Source of the DNA: Mnemiopsis leidyi
Lineage: Eukaryota > Ctenophora > Tentaculata > Lobata > Bolinopsidae
Direction: 5' to 3'
Length of the DNA: 42,201 nucleotides
Assembly: GCA_000226015.1 (NCBI GenBank)
Contig: JH153965.1
Location: 11,044-53,244, forward strand
Program-made: the position numbers and the translations under genes
The notes under the pieces: generated by a model
Databases searched by the model: none
What the model was told of the DNA's origin: nothing
What the model saw: only the letters and a program-made list of their open reading frames with translations
Shown: piece after piece, positions 23,776 through 38,000 of the stretch
Position numbering within the stretch: the first letter of the stretch is position 1
Layout: the number at the start of each line of letters is the position of its first letter

Positions 23776-26700
23776 GTTCCCGTTATTCCACGCCAACTTT
23801 CTCTGATAACGTGGCTTATATGTTTGAATGTTATGTATAGTCCCCTGATAACGTGTACATACATAACGGGTAGCAGTAAGTTAATTGTCACAATCTTGTG
23901 TGACAAATGTGACTCACAATACGAGACTACGAGAGTGACCTGGCCCTGTCACGAACATCTGTCGTCACAAATTGACTGGTTACCTTTTGCAACCATTCCT
24001 TTCGTGACAACATTATGTGTTATTGCACATTTTGCAAATTCCTGAATAGTATATTTAGCATCCATTTCCTAACTCAATTTTAGCGAGCCATCGCTCATTT
24101 AATGGTTATCATGGCGTCAAATTTATCGTAATACCTCCGTCGCATATTTTCGATAATGAAACAAAAATATCCCAAAATAACGAGGTAAGTATTGAAGTAT
24201 TGACTCCCCACATAGACTTACATTACATGTGGAATTACATTAGTAGGAACACACATTCTCAACTGGAAGGTAGTCACCAGCAGTACCTGAACTATACAAG
24301 TGTGTGTGTGATCCAGGGGGCGGGAGAAACACGGTTAATGGTACTGTATATAACCCACCTGGTACTACTGCTGTTAGTTTGTGTGTAGGTGGGCGGGATG
24401 ATCCAGTTTTAGTTCTATCTCTCCTTGATGGAGGCAGTAACACAGGTGTTGTCGTGTAGTTATGTCATGGAGCCTGTCTAAACTGAGGAACTCCTCTGGG
24501 TTAAGAATGTTCAGAGAGTTATATTAGGTTTTAGTTAGTGTGTTGCTGATTAGAAAGTTAGTGAGGCTGATGTTGGGAGTAGTGTTGTGTACAGCTGGTG
24601 GTTTTGTGTAACGGGGCTCACACTTAACAATTGTTTTCAAGTTTTAAGATATCCCCAATATGGTTCTAAGGCTGGAACAAACTTCTCGAGCTTATCTTTA
24701 GTTTAAGTTACACACTTCAGTGTATCATCTTTTTAGTACAGAGGCGTTAAAACTACTTCACGGTTTATTCTCAACGCAGCATTGAGACTGGCTGTTTTCA
24801 GATCACGATTACAAAGCAGATACTGTTACTACCTTGCTTTAAACGTCAATACAGACCTCTTTTCACTGAAGTTTCTGCAATCCATCCACCAACTATCGCT
24901 GATATTCTTGTCTAGATGAGCCTGTCTGGAATTTCCAGCGTTTTACTAAGTTTAAACTTCCAATTACCCGCCAAAGCTATGCAGTGCTTGTTTAGTTTGT
25001 ATCACGGTTCACTACAACACTCTCAATAGACTTCAAGACTTCAACCTGGCCCGATAATTGGAGTGATAACAGCAGGGCGGCTTGTCATTTAAACGCAGCC
25101 CAATTTAAATTCCACCTGCACTTCAGAGTGTCTCATTAGATGAGGATGTTTTGCAGTGCTGCCGCTGACAGAACTGCTCTGATGTCTCACTGAACCATCT
25201 CTCCGTCACTTCTCCTGCTTCTTTTCTTCTCCTGCTTCTGTTGTCCTTTTCTGTTGTCTTTGTCTCATGCTTCCTTCCTCTCCGAACTGCAATCTACCTT
25301 TATCTATCTGTACTTCTATTCTGTTTTAGTTGGACATTCGATTTGACTCCGTATTATATGGAGCTTGACTCCGTATTATATGAAGCTCCGTATTATATGG
25401 AACTTAAACTGTCCAAATTTGAAACTTTAACCAAGAGAGTCTACTTAGATTTTCGTCTATTCTTCCGCCGAATGCCGCAGTGTAACTGTCTTCTGTCTGT
25501 GTTTACTCCAGTAAATACTAATCCTCTAAATCGTGAGTTAGAGTAGTTACATCGCGATGCCGACGGTCATGATAAATTCTTGCCGCAGGTCATTTTGTTA
25601 CATAATTACCGTGTACATTAAGCTACAAAAGCAATTCTTCAAATAGCCGTGTGCCCTCCTTCCTCCATAAATAATGTGAATGTCGTCAGTTTCTAAACTT
25701 ATAACGCCCTGGAGATGCAACTATTTAATGTGGAAGGTTATGTCTAATGTTACACTAACTATTGCTATGGTGTGGATTGTAAATTGTGAATTATCTCCGC
25801 TTACAAAAGATTCAATACTGAGCAGGAGGAGAAATATCCGGATTATTTAAGTTAGTAATATGAGTGAGGTTCATTGACGGTGATTAAAACTTTAAAAGGC
25901 TCATTATTGAACTAGTGATCTGAAACAAACGGAGGAAGATTCCTGTCGTTATATATCATGTCAAGAGTTTGGTAAATCTAGCTACACGAACAGAGTGATG
26001 TCACATTACCGCTAAGAGTAGTCGAGTAAAGAGTCCCCGGGAAATCTGTAGAATTTAGGAAGGACAATAGTACAGGTCCATGTACTAAGTAGACTACTCG
26101 GCACCCTACTCGGCTACTCTTCTTTCTCCGCTTGGTTACTCCGCAAAACCACTACCCCTCTCCGCTACTCCAGATCTACAGGCTGTTTCCCCCTATGTCT
26201 GGTTAATACCGACTACTGGATACCATGTTCATGTCCTCTGTCCCTTGGTTCCCTGGTTCCCATACTCCAATCTCGGTACGTTATGTAACTTCCCCCTCTC
26301 TGTACCCTTCTCAGTTTACTGCCCTGTCTGCCACCATGTCCGGTGTTCTCAGTACTCTGAAAGTATACCTTAGTTTACCGGCTCCGTTTGTCGGACTACA
26401 TAAACTGGCTAGAGATTTGCAAATAATCAAATCTACTTGGAGAGAGAATTATCTAAAAAGTAACGCTTTTCTGGGCTAAACATCGAGCTGTAGCTCAGTA
26501 ATTGGATGACGACACCGATGATCTAGAAGCATCCCAATATTCAGCTCTACATGTGTAACAAATCAGGGTTAATGATCTGGGAGTCTAATGGTCGGCAACA
26601 CGGCCCGTCCAACCTGGTTTTCTGACGGCAACTATTTAGGGTGCCAAACCTAGGTGTGTGTGTGTGTCAGGGTGGATATATTGGTGGATGACGTGGAGTG

Positions 26701-27641
26701 CACTAAGTTAATTACTTGGGCTAATAGAACGTAGAACCTGTTGACTGATAGTTCCCATTCGCATTAAGTAACGTTGTAGTTGTGTATCCGGCACCTGGTT
26801 CGTTGTTACCGTGATCTCGTGTATTGGTGTACCCACTTGCTGGACGTTTGTATCAACTGTTTGAGAAATTGAGCTTATTTAGCCTTCTGCAAAGGTTTGC
26901 TTCTAGTTTTAGCTTTGTTCTGTTTGCAAGGTCCTGATTTTGTGGCTTCTATAGAAGTAGGACTTCCAAGTTTCTTGTGAAAGAGGGATACCGCGTAGTC
27001 TTGTGAACTCCGCACTTTTTCCGTCACAAGTAAATTCCACTTTCCCAGCGCCTGCATGTCCTCGTGTGCTATTAAAGCTCCCCTCCACCTACAACTGACA
27101 TCTGTCTCAGTCTCAGCGTCCTAGTCTCCTTGATGCGACTCAGCACTGAATCAGACGGACAATAATTAGCAATGTCCAAGTGATAGCAGCTAGCTACTTG
27201 AGTTGTCCACAAATAGCTCTCCGAACAACACTTGTCATAGTCGCTTGTCCTGTTGAGCTCCAATTTGCACCTCACGTTAACATACACAACAGTCCGCAAG
27301 TAGCAAGTTGTGTGTCACATTGTACTGCTCCGTTCAGTGCTTGTAGCTCCTGCAGGAAGGTATATTGTGTGTGTGTGTGACACCTTCCTTTTGTTAGAAA
27401 CGTCTCGACCTTGTCTGCTGACAATATTTGTCAGACAGTTTATTGTTCCGGTTCAACGCACACCCAAATTAGGTGTTCGACTTTTGGATTCTGAAAAATT
27501 GCCATGTGTTAGGTGCATCAGTTACTCAATAGATAGCCGACAGAAGAAAATTTGTTTCCTGTTTAAATCAGCCAATTTGATCTAATGACTCGACGTGAGT
27601 CCGGGCTGTCAGCTCAGTCATTTTCAGTCCTCACGCCACGA

Positions 27642-27684
27642 TATCGCACGTGATGACGTCACAATCGCACGTGATGACATCACA
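27642..27684. promoter_or_regulatory. Tandem E-box plus CRE module
   Basis: The 21-base unit tcgcacgtgatgacgtcacaa is followed at once by tcgcacgtgatgacatcacaa. Each carries CACGTG and a CRE (perfect TGACGTCA in the first, TGACATCA in the second). A third CACGTG follows at about 27731, and a GC-rich stretch at 27815-27860. The cluster lies 2.4 kb upstream of the pseudokinase start exon, so it may be its promoter or enhancer. Confidence 0.45.
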
Positions 27685-27699
27685 AAACTCCCATGTGGT

Positions 27700-30071
27700 T
27701 GATATCTCCACTTATTGTTTACATCTGAGTCACGTGGTCTGAACTGGTGAGAATTATCGGCAAGTGTTTGCAACAGAAGGCGTGTTGTTTGTTTGTCTAG
27801 TACTTCAAGTGTGACTGCGTGCGCGGCTAGCTGCTGTACGGCCCTGCCCTCGCCTCTGATATCATCTACTCAGCCTGATGTAGAACAGTTTCGTTACTGC
27901 TGCTTGCTCCTTTATTGTGTTTCTCTACGTCTTATCTGTTCTATTTTTATATAACAAGGCTGTGAAATTTATTTTTTCTAATTTTGTGTTCTCAAGGAAA
28001 GTGCAAGGTTGTAATTAGGTAGTTTACAGTTCAGCCTCGTCGGGTTTAGGTGGTATTGAGTATTCTTGAAATAATGGACCATTCTATGTCACTAAAAGTT
28101 GAAACACTTCAGTTTAATTCATGTAGAGTTCAAACTGAAGAGTCTGTAATCTGTATTGAGCTTGATCTAGGAGAATGAATGAATCTTCTTTGATACTTTA
28201 CGAATGCCGTGAATCCACTTTTCACATGCATGTAAGAGTATCCTGTGTGTAAGTGAAAAGGCAAGTGTAAGACAATTTCAGCTGTCATTCCATAAAGAGT
28301 GTGACTTTAACAGTTCACCTCTGAACTGATGAACTACTACGTCCAAGAACGTTTAGTCTGCATTAATTTCTCCGAAATTAGAGCTTATTTGGAATGAGCC
28401 TAGTGGTAGCCTGACGGGTTCCTTTTAGAATTTCTTTCGATAGAGAAATGTGGTATTTTTGGAAATATTCGCCGTACCTAATCCTTGTTATGGAGGATTA
28501 TGGGAACATCAACAAAAAGGAAGAAAAACAGAGTAATCGAATCCAGGATGTCAGAGGGCTATAAGAAGTTTGTCTGAGCTGATAAAGCTATGCCCAGCTT
28601 ATTTGTGTTGAAACTAGGATAATAATTTGTTTTGGAACGATCTCTCTGTTTGACCTTCGGAGACAGAAATCTTGGCAAAGTTATTGCCGTTTGGTTATGA
28701 CCGTTTATCACATAATATGCATTCTATCTAATGGATCCATCGTATCATATTTAATGGCTGATAATTGATTGCTAATCTTCCCCGATGTGTTTCTGGCAGT
28801 TACGTTTGAATCTGTTTCCGGTCAAGTGTTAAATGACTTATCATAATGTAGGGGCTGCGATTAATTATGGCGTACCTTCTTCAAAGGACTGACATTTAAA
28901 TCATCGCCAAATAAGCCAGACTACCGGTTTGCTACATTTCGTTACATCCAAATCGGTTTTAGCAAGTTTGTATTATCGTTTCGTTGTCTGTGATAATAAT
29001 TTGCAATTGTCGGCAGTTTTTGTTCCGTCGAATCTTCCGTGAAACTCGTGTTCAACTTTTAAGTTTTTTAAGTCATCAAATATCCAGCTAGATTTTTTTG
29101 GATTTCATTCAAAAATGATACCTCGGATTTCTCAATCAAACGTCTATTTCACAGTCCGGCATGGCACGAAAACGGCTTCATTTTGTCACTATTTCAAGTT
29201 TGAACTTAATTTAGAACAAGATCTCTGCAATGAGTAAGTCCCCTCCTTTAAGCCTAGTCTGTAAATTCAGGGATATTAGGATGCAATATTTGTCCCACGG
29301 AACTAATGATAATCGTAGCCGTGAATGTACGGCGCCGTTTTTAACTCCCTCCCTCCTATTTTATCTCCCGCCTTTGTTCGTGACACGATGATATTTATGC
29401 AATTTAACAATGATATGATCTCATAGTATGTGATATGCAATACCCCGCAATACTTTATATTTTGCCAGGTATTTGCCCGTGTGTTTGATTAATTTCGAGT
29501 GTAATCCCGTGCTCGGGAACTACTCAAATTTCCCCCTGTTTAAACTTCAACATACTTTCCTCAATTTCGGTTTGACCTTTTGATTCATTTTTCAGTAATC
29601 TACTTTTAAAACCGCTCAAACTATCAGACATTTTGTTAAAATTCTGATTTTATGTGATCTGTAGCACAAATCGTGCGTCTTGCTTTAACCGTTCAAGTGT
29701 GTATTTGCTATCTGATTTTTTGCAAATCGTCCGTGTGGCACCTTTGTAATCGGCAACAGCTTTAAATTAATCGTTGTCAATTAAAAATCATCGATTGTTT
29801 TTATCGTCTTTACATAAGTTTATTGCAATTTTCCTTACTGATCGGGCTTAAACGGTTACATCACAATCCATAATTAGTTTTTAATGAATATTACACGGTA
29901 ATTAGTCTATCGTGTAAACTATCTCTTGTTCGATTTTATGCGGGCCGAAATTTTGACAATAACGATTCGTTGTTTTATTAGTAAACTAAATATCTTAAAA
30001 TTAATGTTTAAATACCTTATAATTAATGTCAAGATAACATTAATCGAACTTAACCAGTCCTCGAATTTCAG
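27700..30071. other. Presumed 5' non-coding region of the pseudokinase gene
   Basis: A non-coding first exon is expected here because the start exon has a good acceptor at 30071. A candidate area is the GC-richer 27780-27890. A 54-residue open frame from 29230 (MSKSPPLSL...) starts in atgagtaagt, which itself resembles a donor; it is not supported. Otherwise AT-rich with nothing clear. Confidence 0.35.
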
Positions 30072-31111
30072 TATTGTCTAACTGTGAATGAATCGAACTC
30101 TATGAAAAGTTTCTCTGACACCCAACACCTATCGGAGTTAAAATAACGATGCCCTCCTTTTTATCCAACAAGAAAGCAAACTTCATTAAGGCAACCAAAG
30201 CGAAGAAGAATGAGAAAAAGAGGCCAGAGTCGGCTTCCTCCCAAAAATCTGACACTCACTCAAACTCTTCAACTGCGACTGTGAGACCAATCCAGCGGGA
30301 AACAGAAGTAATCGAGCCGAAGAACATGCCGGAACAGCCAATCGATCTGATAGACGAGGAGAAAGCCATGGCAAAGAAGCTAGACGAGTTGTCCCTGACA
30401 CTGCCCAAGTCTAAAAGTGACACGGGGTTTAACAACTACCTTGTGTCACCCACCCCCGGGCATTTGTCTATACCCAGGACTGAGAGTTTCGGAGATATCA
30501 AGACCTTACATAGCGTCAAGTCTAACCCTACAACTCCTGTTAGTTTCAACAATGGTCCTTCTGCGCGCTGCGACTCTTTGTCCCGCGGGGACAGATCCCT
30601 GGCCATGTCCCGGAACAGACGTGAAGCTACCTACTGTAAATATCTGCTGCGGAACGCCGCACACCGGCGGAGCGCCTCGCGGCTGTCCCAGAAGGTGAGT
30701 AACGATCCGTCAATGCGAGCAGTGATAAACAGAGAAGCGGAGACGCCCAGCGAGCTGACCAGCGTGACCTCCCTTTCCTCATTCGGGAGCATGTCCTCCT
30801 TCCACTCGATCGGATCTATGAACAGTCACAGTAACAGAGACGACGCTTCTCTTGGTAAGGACAACTTGGGACGACTCATGGCTAAGGAGAACAAGAACAA
30901 GATAACTCAGCTGTTGGTCCTGGCGAGGCGGCGTCAGCTCGCGCAGGACGACCTTAAGAAGTTCACTCTCAAAGACATTGCTATTTGTGGAAAGAGAATA
31001 GATCGAGCGTTTCTGTTGAACGAGCATCTGCACTATTCTGGAGTGACGTACCCCATTAAATTGGTCTCCATTGACGACTTGATGTTCCCTTTCAAGAAAC
31101 TCGCCATAAAG
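30072..31111 (+). CDS. Pseudokinase exon A: start, disordered region, first helix, N-lobe start
   Basis: Acceptor cctcgaatttcag (ending 30071); ATG at 30149; donor aaag/gtaaga (from 31112), phase 0, 321 residues. An in-frame TGA at about 30119 rules out in-frame joining to upstream coding exons through this acceptor. The N-terminus is basic (MPSFLSNKKANFIKATKAKK). Phosphosite-like motifs include RTESFGD (110-116) and RRSASRLS (173-180). A Ser-rich tract (about 201-230) precedes a helix-prone stretch (LMAKENKNKITQLLVLARRR, 243-262) equivalent in place to the N-terminal SHED helix. HYSGVTYPIKLVSI (295-308) probably forms strands 2-3, with Lys304 as candidate for the usual ATP lysine. An internal acceptor-like site (tttttatccaacaag, phase 0 at 30173) could allow joining to exon 10299-10395 instead; speculative. 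Confidence 0.85.
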
Positions 31112-31987
31112 GTAAGATTCGATAATCCAGATACTAACATAAGATCATATCAAGAATTACGATACTAGTAAATCTATACTAGTAAATACAAGTCTTGTCG
31201 TAAAAGTACGTATGTTAGCAGAGATATCACCGCAGCCCGTGTCCTAGTATCTTGTGAACCAATCGTTTTCTTCTGTGGTCTGAATCGCTCACGATCATTA
31301 GTAGCAGGAATTAACAAAAGTTGATAAACTGATATATCCCGGACCTGATCGAGATTGAAACTGTTCACTGTTATCTAATAGAAATTTTCTGCATATTTTT
31401 GGGATATTTCCGAGCATATTCGGTGTCTATATCTGCCGGGAGTATTGCTGGCATAGCATGTCAGTGTGTTACATCTAGCATATCTTATTCAAATCAATTA
31501 TGAGGAAAGCAGCCACAAATTCCTGGCATAGTTTTCATACTTCTGGGTTCAAGTAACAGCACAGCATTACAAAGTTTGCTTACTCAGTCTCCATACAAAC
31601 TTTAGATTTACATGTTTACACTTTACACGTAGGGTTCAAAGTTTGTCATCAAAATTTACGTTCAAGAGATACACTTGACGCGGCTGTATAGACTTTGAAT
31701 AAAGTTGCGTAATGTGATGTAAAGTTACTTGGCAATAACTTCACGGCGGCTATTGTAATTAAATTAAAATACTAAAATACAGAATAAGCGACAAGGAGAG
31801 GGACTCATTCTAATCACTTAAATAAACATAAACATTCATCCTGTAACTCATATTAATTGTATAAAAGTAGCGTTGAAAATATTAAAAGTAGGTATAGTCT
31901 AGAACAATCAGTGTTAAAAGTTAGGGTGAAATGTGTCTTGCAGGAATATAGTTTTCCTTGTCAAAGTTATACACAGTTAATCTACCG

Positions 31988-32021
<34 letters not shown>

Positions 32022-35000
32022 CACACACATATATGTACTACCTTACAACATGTACCTTTACTACGGTCTGTAGGTTTGTTACAAGGTTTAACGATACTGC
32101 ACGTGTCAGTGTTTCGTGCACGTGCAATACTATGAGTCATCCTGACATATTGTATGTGCCTTACTTGCTCTATTGAGTTCGTTAAATGCACATTTTCTTT
32201 ATCATACACATAGCCAATGTTATTACCACTGTAATACTTCAAAATTATTCATCATTGGAAGATAATGTGAAGATGTTTTCTAATGAGAACCACGACTGCA
32301 CTTCTTTCCAGAAAATTCAAGAAGCTTCCCAGACGAGCCCCGCAATATTAAAGGGGCTGGTCCTTCCTGGTTAGCTGTAGATTACGAGCTACATATTAAT
32401 CAGTACACAATTACCCTGCATACTTGAATTACTACACAGCGAGATGGGGTGCCAATCAGCCCCATCTTCCGATAATGTGACTAATTATTACAGCAGCACC
32501 CCATATAGCATATAGCATATAGAGTAACGAAACTAGTTCACACACGTGAGGTAATCTTACGTATTCTAGTCTAGTCAGAACTGAAGTAATGATAATTACT
32601 TTCTTCAAAATGAATTACATCACTCAGACTGACACAGCGGATTGTCAGTAGTGCTTATTGTCGGCTATGTTTATTGTCGGAATGATCTAAGATTATAAAG
32701 TTCATTGTCCCTTGTTTCATGGGTAAAGGTATCGACTGGCCTAGCTCGACATGATGATTCGATTAGTTGCCATGAAGGAAAACGTCTCAGCGTGGACTTA
32801 GTTAGTGTGTAAGAATGTGTGTAAGTATGTTTGTGTGTAAGAATGTGTGTATGTTTGTGTGTGGGCGACTTTACTTTCTGACTCTACTGCAATCTTCATT
32901 ACCCTTACTGTTCATTAGGTAGGCACACATAGAACTACGGACAAGCTTACACATTCTTCATACAGACAGTAGAATCAATAATTACGACGAATGAGTTTTA
33001 CTTGAAAGCCTGCTGTGGTTATTGATACTACTATGATCTGACTTACTGTCATAAGTCTGTCAAATGAGCGGAATTGAAAAAGATGCTTGGCAGTTCGAAC
33101 CAGTCAAATATAAGCTTAAAATTTTCATCTGGTTTCTACACAAGCCGGGTTTCATAAATTTAGTCAATGCTATTAGTTCTAGTAGTCAGGCCCACCCTTA
33201 AATCACCAAATTGTGTGAATTTGGATGAAAGTTAAAGCTGTTCTGGGAAAAGTATTCCAGTGAACTTAAAATACACTGACTAGCAGATCTTGACTCAAGT
33301 TGCCAGGGTTGCTCCCCAGAGTGACTAGCAGATCTTGACTCGAGTTGCCAGGTTTGCTCCTCAGAGCGACTAGCAGATCTTGACTCGAGTTGCCAGGTTT
33401 GCTCCCCAGAGTGACTAGCAGATCTTGACTCGAGTTGCCAGGGTTGCTCCCCAGAGTGACTAGCAGATCTTGACTCGAGTTGCCGGGGTTGCTCCCCAGG
33501 GAATAAAACTTATCAATTAGTTGTCGAAGACTTGTCACTACCTTGTCATGCACACAATGATGTAACATTCCCGGACTACACTTGTCGAGCGTCCTCCATA
33601 CCAGCTACAGTCTTACTTCACTTCAACAACAAATATGTGTGGTGTTCAGGAAGGTTCTCTGGTATGTTTGGGTTGCAAGAAATGTGGCGGGCCCAAAACT
33701 CAACACAACGTCTCAATGAACGTGTTAAAGTTTTAACAAGTTACCTCTCGGAACTACATTTCATATGGTTGCTATGCAGCATTGCAGGCACTAACTGTCA
33801 TGGTAACAGTGCAGACCTTGTCAGCCCAGAGTTTTAGATTTCCTCCAGGTTGCATTATCGGTATTTAGGGTATTTAGATAATCTTAACGGGGTGTATCTG
33901 AGATATTTGGTGTTTGCCATTTTTGGACGCTAACTAGCGTATCATGTTCAGGTTTCAATTAGACACGGCCAAAATGCCAACCTTCAGCTTCACTTTACGC
34001 AGAAATACAAGAAATTTTACTTTCCGAACTTGTCCTTAGACATTCTGACGTCAACAATGCACACTCTGCACATCTAAAATGCACACAAGGGTTATCCCTG
34101 TTTCTGTATTTTCACTAAGAATTCCCGATTCACCTGCGCACTCCTTCCTATAAACATTGAACAGGTCCGGGCATGTCGTGAGCTGGACAACGGCTCCACC
34201 CGGCCCCCGAACTTTCTAGAAACCAAGTCAGGTGGCATCCGACTAAACACCAGCTCGGTGTTCTCACTCCCTGATTCCCTGATTACTATCACGTAGTTTT
34301 GGATTATGACTTGTCATGGTTTCTAGCCCTGGGATTATGTAAGAATCCAGAACTTTCCACCGGGCTGACAGGTGTGTTAAAGGCACTGAACAGGAGTAAG
34401 CTCGAAGTAATCTTATTCCTTGTCACCTCATCTTCGGATAGATAAAATATGGGTCAACATCATTTTACACTGCGTTGCTGTAATTCTTTTATTGAATTCT
34501 TTGTTTAGTTAAACAAATCAGTGTAAAGGCTTAACGTTTTTAATTTTATTAAATCTAAGAGTTAAACCTCAAGTTTGTTATGACCTTCCTCACAAAAACC
34601 CCTTATGCCGGTATTCGTGCAAGCCAAAGTATACATAAACCGTAAACAAAATAAGATAAGTATAGTTTTATGAATAGATATTAGGCGCCAAGCTACTTAG
34701 AATGACTTAGTTTAATGTGTTTCATAAAATTCCGCATTCATCAAGCAGAAACGCAGAAAGTACAAAAACGTCAATCTTGCGCACGCTTTGTAATGCTGCA
34801 TGACAACTTAACGTGCTTGCTCCTTCACAAAATCAACCGTTTTTTCTTAATCTGGCTCACGATAATTCAATTACCTAATATCTGGTGTAGACACCATATT
34901 AAGGCTCCTACGATTTTAGGGCTGATAAAGTTTCTCTTCGTTTAACAGCTGTACTGACCAAATAATTGAGCTCTAGCTGCTGGACATGCAGTGCTTTCGT

Positions 35001-38000
35001 TCATGTCCGTGGTTGCTTGATTATACCATATTAGGAAGTAAGCGGTATATTGATATTCTGAAACGTAAGTGACATGGGCTTAAATTGCAACCACACTCGC
35101 CGTTAATCAAGGTATTGGATCAAGCTTGCAAGTTCACCACTTTGACCGATCTCGGGGGGTAAAGTTCACAGCCAGAACAGCATTCCCCGAATAATTGACA
35201 GTCGATCTAAAATCAGCATGTACCAAACTGGAAATATACCGTGTTATCGCACGTATATTAGACTAGACCCCCGGTCTCCGAGTACACAACATGATGGAAC
35301 CAATAATGTACTGAATGTGTATATTCTGTGTCTACAATCATCACAGTGGGATAACAAAACGTCGAACGTACACTTACAGAGATAAAGCCACAGCATGTGT
35401 TTTCCAACAAGCAATGATTTTAATCTTCTCTCCTCAACTTTGACATGCTCCTCATAGTAGAGAGAGGGAGAGAAGGATATTGAGAGTGTATGAGAGAGAT
35501 TTAGGGAGAGATTGAGGGAGAGAGTGTGTGTGTGTGTGAGTGAAAGATTACTTTGCTGAAACAGTAATACGTTAACTTCCGTGCATCTGTTTACTTGGGA
35601 TCGAATGGAAAGGATTTGACAGGATTATTGGCAGAATTCATCGCAAGTTCTAATATCGTTTTATCTGTCCATGTGGTATGGAACAAATTAATCGATTTAA
35701 CACTCTACAAGAATTTGAAGAATTCGGGCAGGATTCGCGGCGTAACATTTTATTCCAAAGTTTTGTATCTTTTTTAATATTTAAAACTTTCAAATTATGA
35801 CAAAAATTTGGTGTCCTGTTCCTCCAATAGTTCATACAAAAACAGAGACACCTCTTCATGTGGACTTTACCACATGTTTACACGCCATTAAAATCAAATA
35901 TTTCTCACTCATAACCAGTAACCACGATGTAAATGAAATAAACTTTTAAAAAATTGCAACTTTAGTATTTCAACTTTTGGGATTCTACTACAAAATTCAC
36001 AGATCTTAAAAATCATAACTAGTGACATGAGTGCATTATCTTGCACCCTTAAACATCTAACATGTCAAATAACTTCAGATACAGTGCCCTACGCAGCAAG
36101 ACGCCCAACAACGCATGTGTTTTGAAAACGACTTCAAGATCAGCTCAGCTCTTCCGCCTCATCCCAACATTACTACTTCTTACTCGAGGTAGATACGTTA
36201 AATACGCAACGTAATACGTGTTTTAGTGGGCTACACACAGTGTACTACGTATATTCTTGATTATTGTTACTTCATCAATCAATACATAAATTGAAAAAAC
36301 CCAAGTTAAATTTCTTGAATCAGACTCCTTTTCTTTTTCCGGGTTAAGTTTTGTAATCAGACGGTGTCTTTCCACTCCTATTCCAAGTACCTGTTAAACT
36401 TGATATGAAATGAATAATTACATTTGAGGGTCGCGATGACGTCTGTAAATCTGATGATCTCATTTACCCACACGACTTTCTTTGTTTTCAGCTTCAGTTT
36501 TAGAATTTTAGTAACAGGCTGAGGGTCTGAAATGTATGAACTTTGCAACATTGTATCTAATTCTACTGTATCCTGAACCGAGGGATATCACCTAACGCAG
36601 TGACTCAGTCCTATTCATTTTCATTCCATCCTTAACCAGGTCGACAGTTTCAATAAATCTCTCTCCTCAGGTTCACAGACAAAGTCCCGGACAACCTGCC
36701 CGACTTTCCGTCCGACTCAGCTGGAAGGACAAACTGCACCTTTGTCATCGCCGACTTTCTTTCTGAGGGAAATCTTAGGAGTTTCGTCAAAGATAATCAG
36801 CATCTCCTAGAGCACCGAGTAAGTTTAAAGTATACTGCTTCTTGCAAGACTGTATTTTAGACTGGGATTGTTATTAACCCTGGCTTTTAATTAAACAACG
36901 TACTTATTCATTACCTTATTTTAATTAAACTGCCCTTATAAAACGGATCTTTCTGGAAAATATTTAAAGATAAAAATGGGACGTGGGGACCCCTGTAAGC
37001 TGTAATCTATTTACTTCATTAAGATAAAAGGCAAAATTTACACTATCTGGGGTATTTCTCAGTTTACTCTGTTTCTGAAGTTTCTGATAACACAGTTTCA
37101 TTACCTCCGGAATTTACTCATTCATCCTTCCCCTAACACACTTACTTTAAATACACTACTTTCTTTAAATCCTATTTTATATGCTATTGCAAGAACGAAT
37201 CCTATTGCAATAAGGTAACAAACAAACAGACGTAGAAACTGACAGACACACCCCAGGTTGAAGAATACGAGTACGAAGTGTGTCTACTGCTCCTTCAACT
37301 GTTCCGCGCTCTCCATCACCTTCACGAAAACAAGGTAACCATCACCTTCACGAAAACAAGGTAACCATCACTGCCAGTCGTAGGGCTGTAGCTCGGTGTG
37401 CATTTCAAATTATTTTAAATTTTTGATGACAAATATTTTGTATCTTAAGTTTTAATTAGTTATGCCAATTGTACACATGAGTTTAGAGTATTCGAAAATC
37501 GGCAAGACATGGGAATAAAGCGGTCGTCTTACTGACTGATAGCAGTCTCAATTCTTGTTGTACAACAGCTACGTTTAAGACGTTAAAGTTTCAATACGTC
37601 ATGATTTTGCGCTTCTATTGCTTCTGGAATCAATATTTTTCAAGTCTACCTATGTTCATGTACATATGTTACTTTAATGGTAGGTAACGGCCTCTGTTTC
37701 ATGCAAGTAAATATTATACATGTCACATGTGGATATTTTGTCGCTGCGTGAGTACAAATAAATATGCGATACAGGCTATGCAGTCACGTATTACAACATG
37801 GCTACTTGTTAAGTCGAAGCTTTTAAAGCAAGTCCCAACGCTCGATACTCTCGGACAAATTTGATACGATTGCCAGGTGGAACTAATACTGCCGTTTTAC
37901 CGCAATTTCACGCATTTCAGGCGGTTCACCGTGATCTCAAGCTGGAGAATGTGTCTGTGGGCCCGGCTGACCACCCTGGCGGTGGTAAGAGACTGTCCCT

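Noticed and set aside
33532-33837. 101-residue + strand frame in intron 1
   Set aside because: Considered as the missing N-lobe exon; sequence does not resemble a kinase lobe and 34165-34292 fits phase better.
35595-35777. 60-residue frame considered as the missing N-lobe exon
   Set aside because: AT-rich and no good acceptor; the segment resembling a kinase strand is too short to trust.
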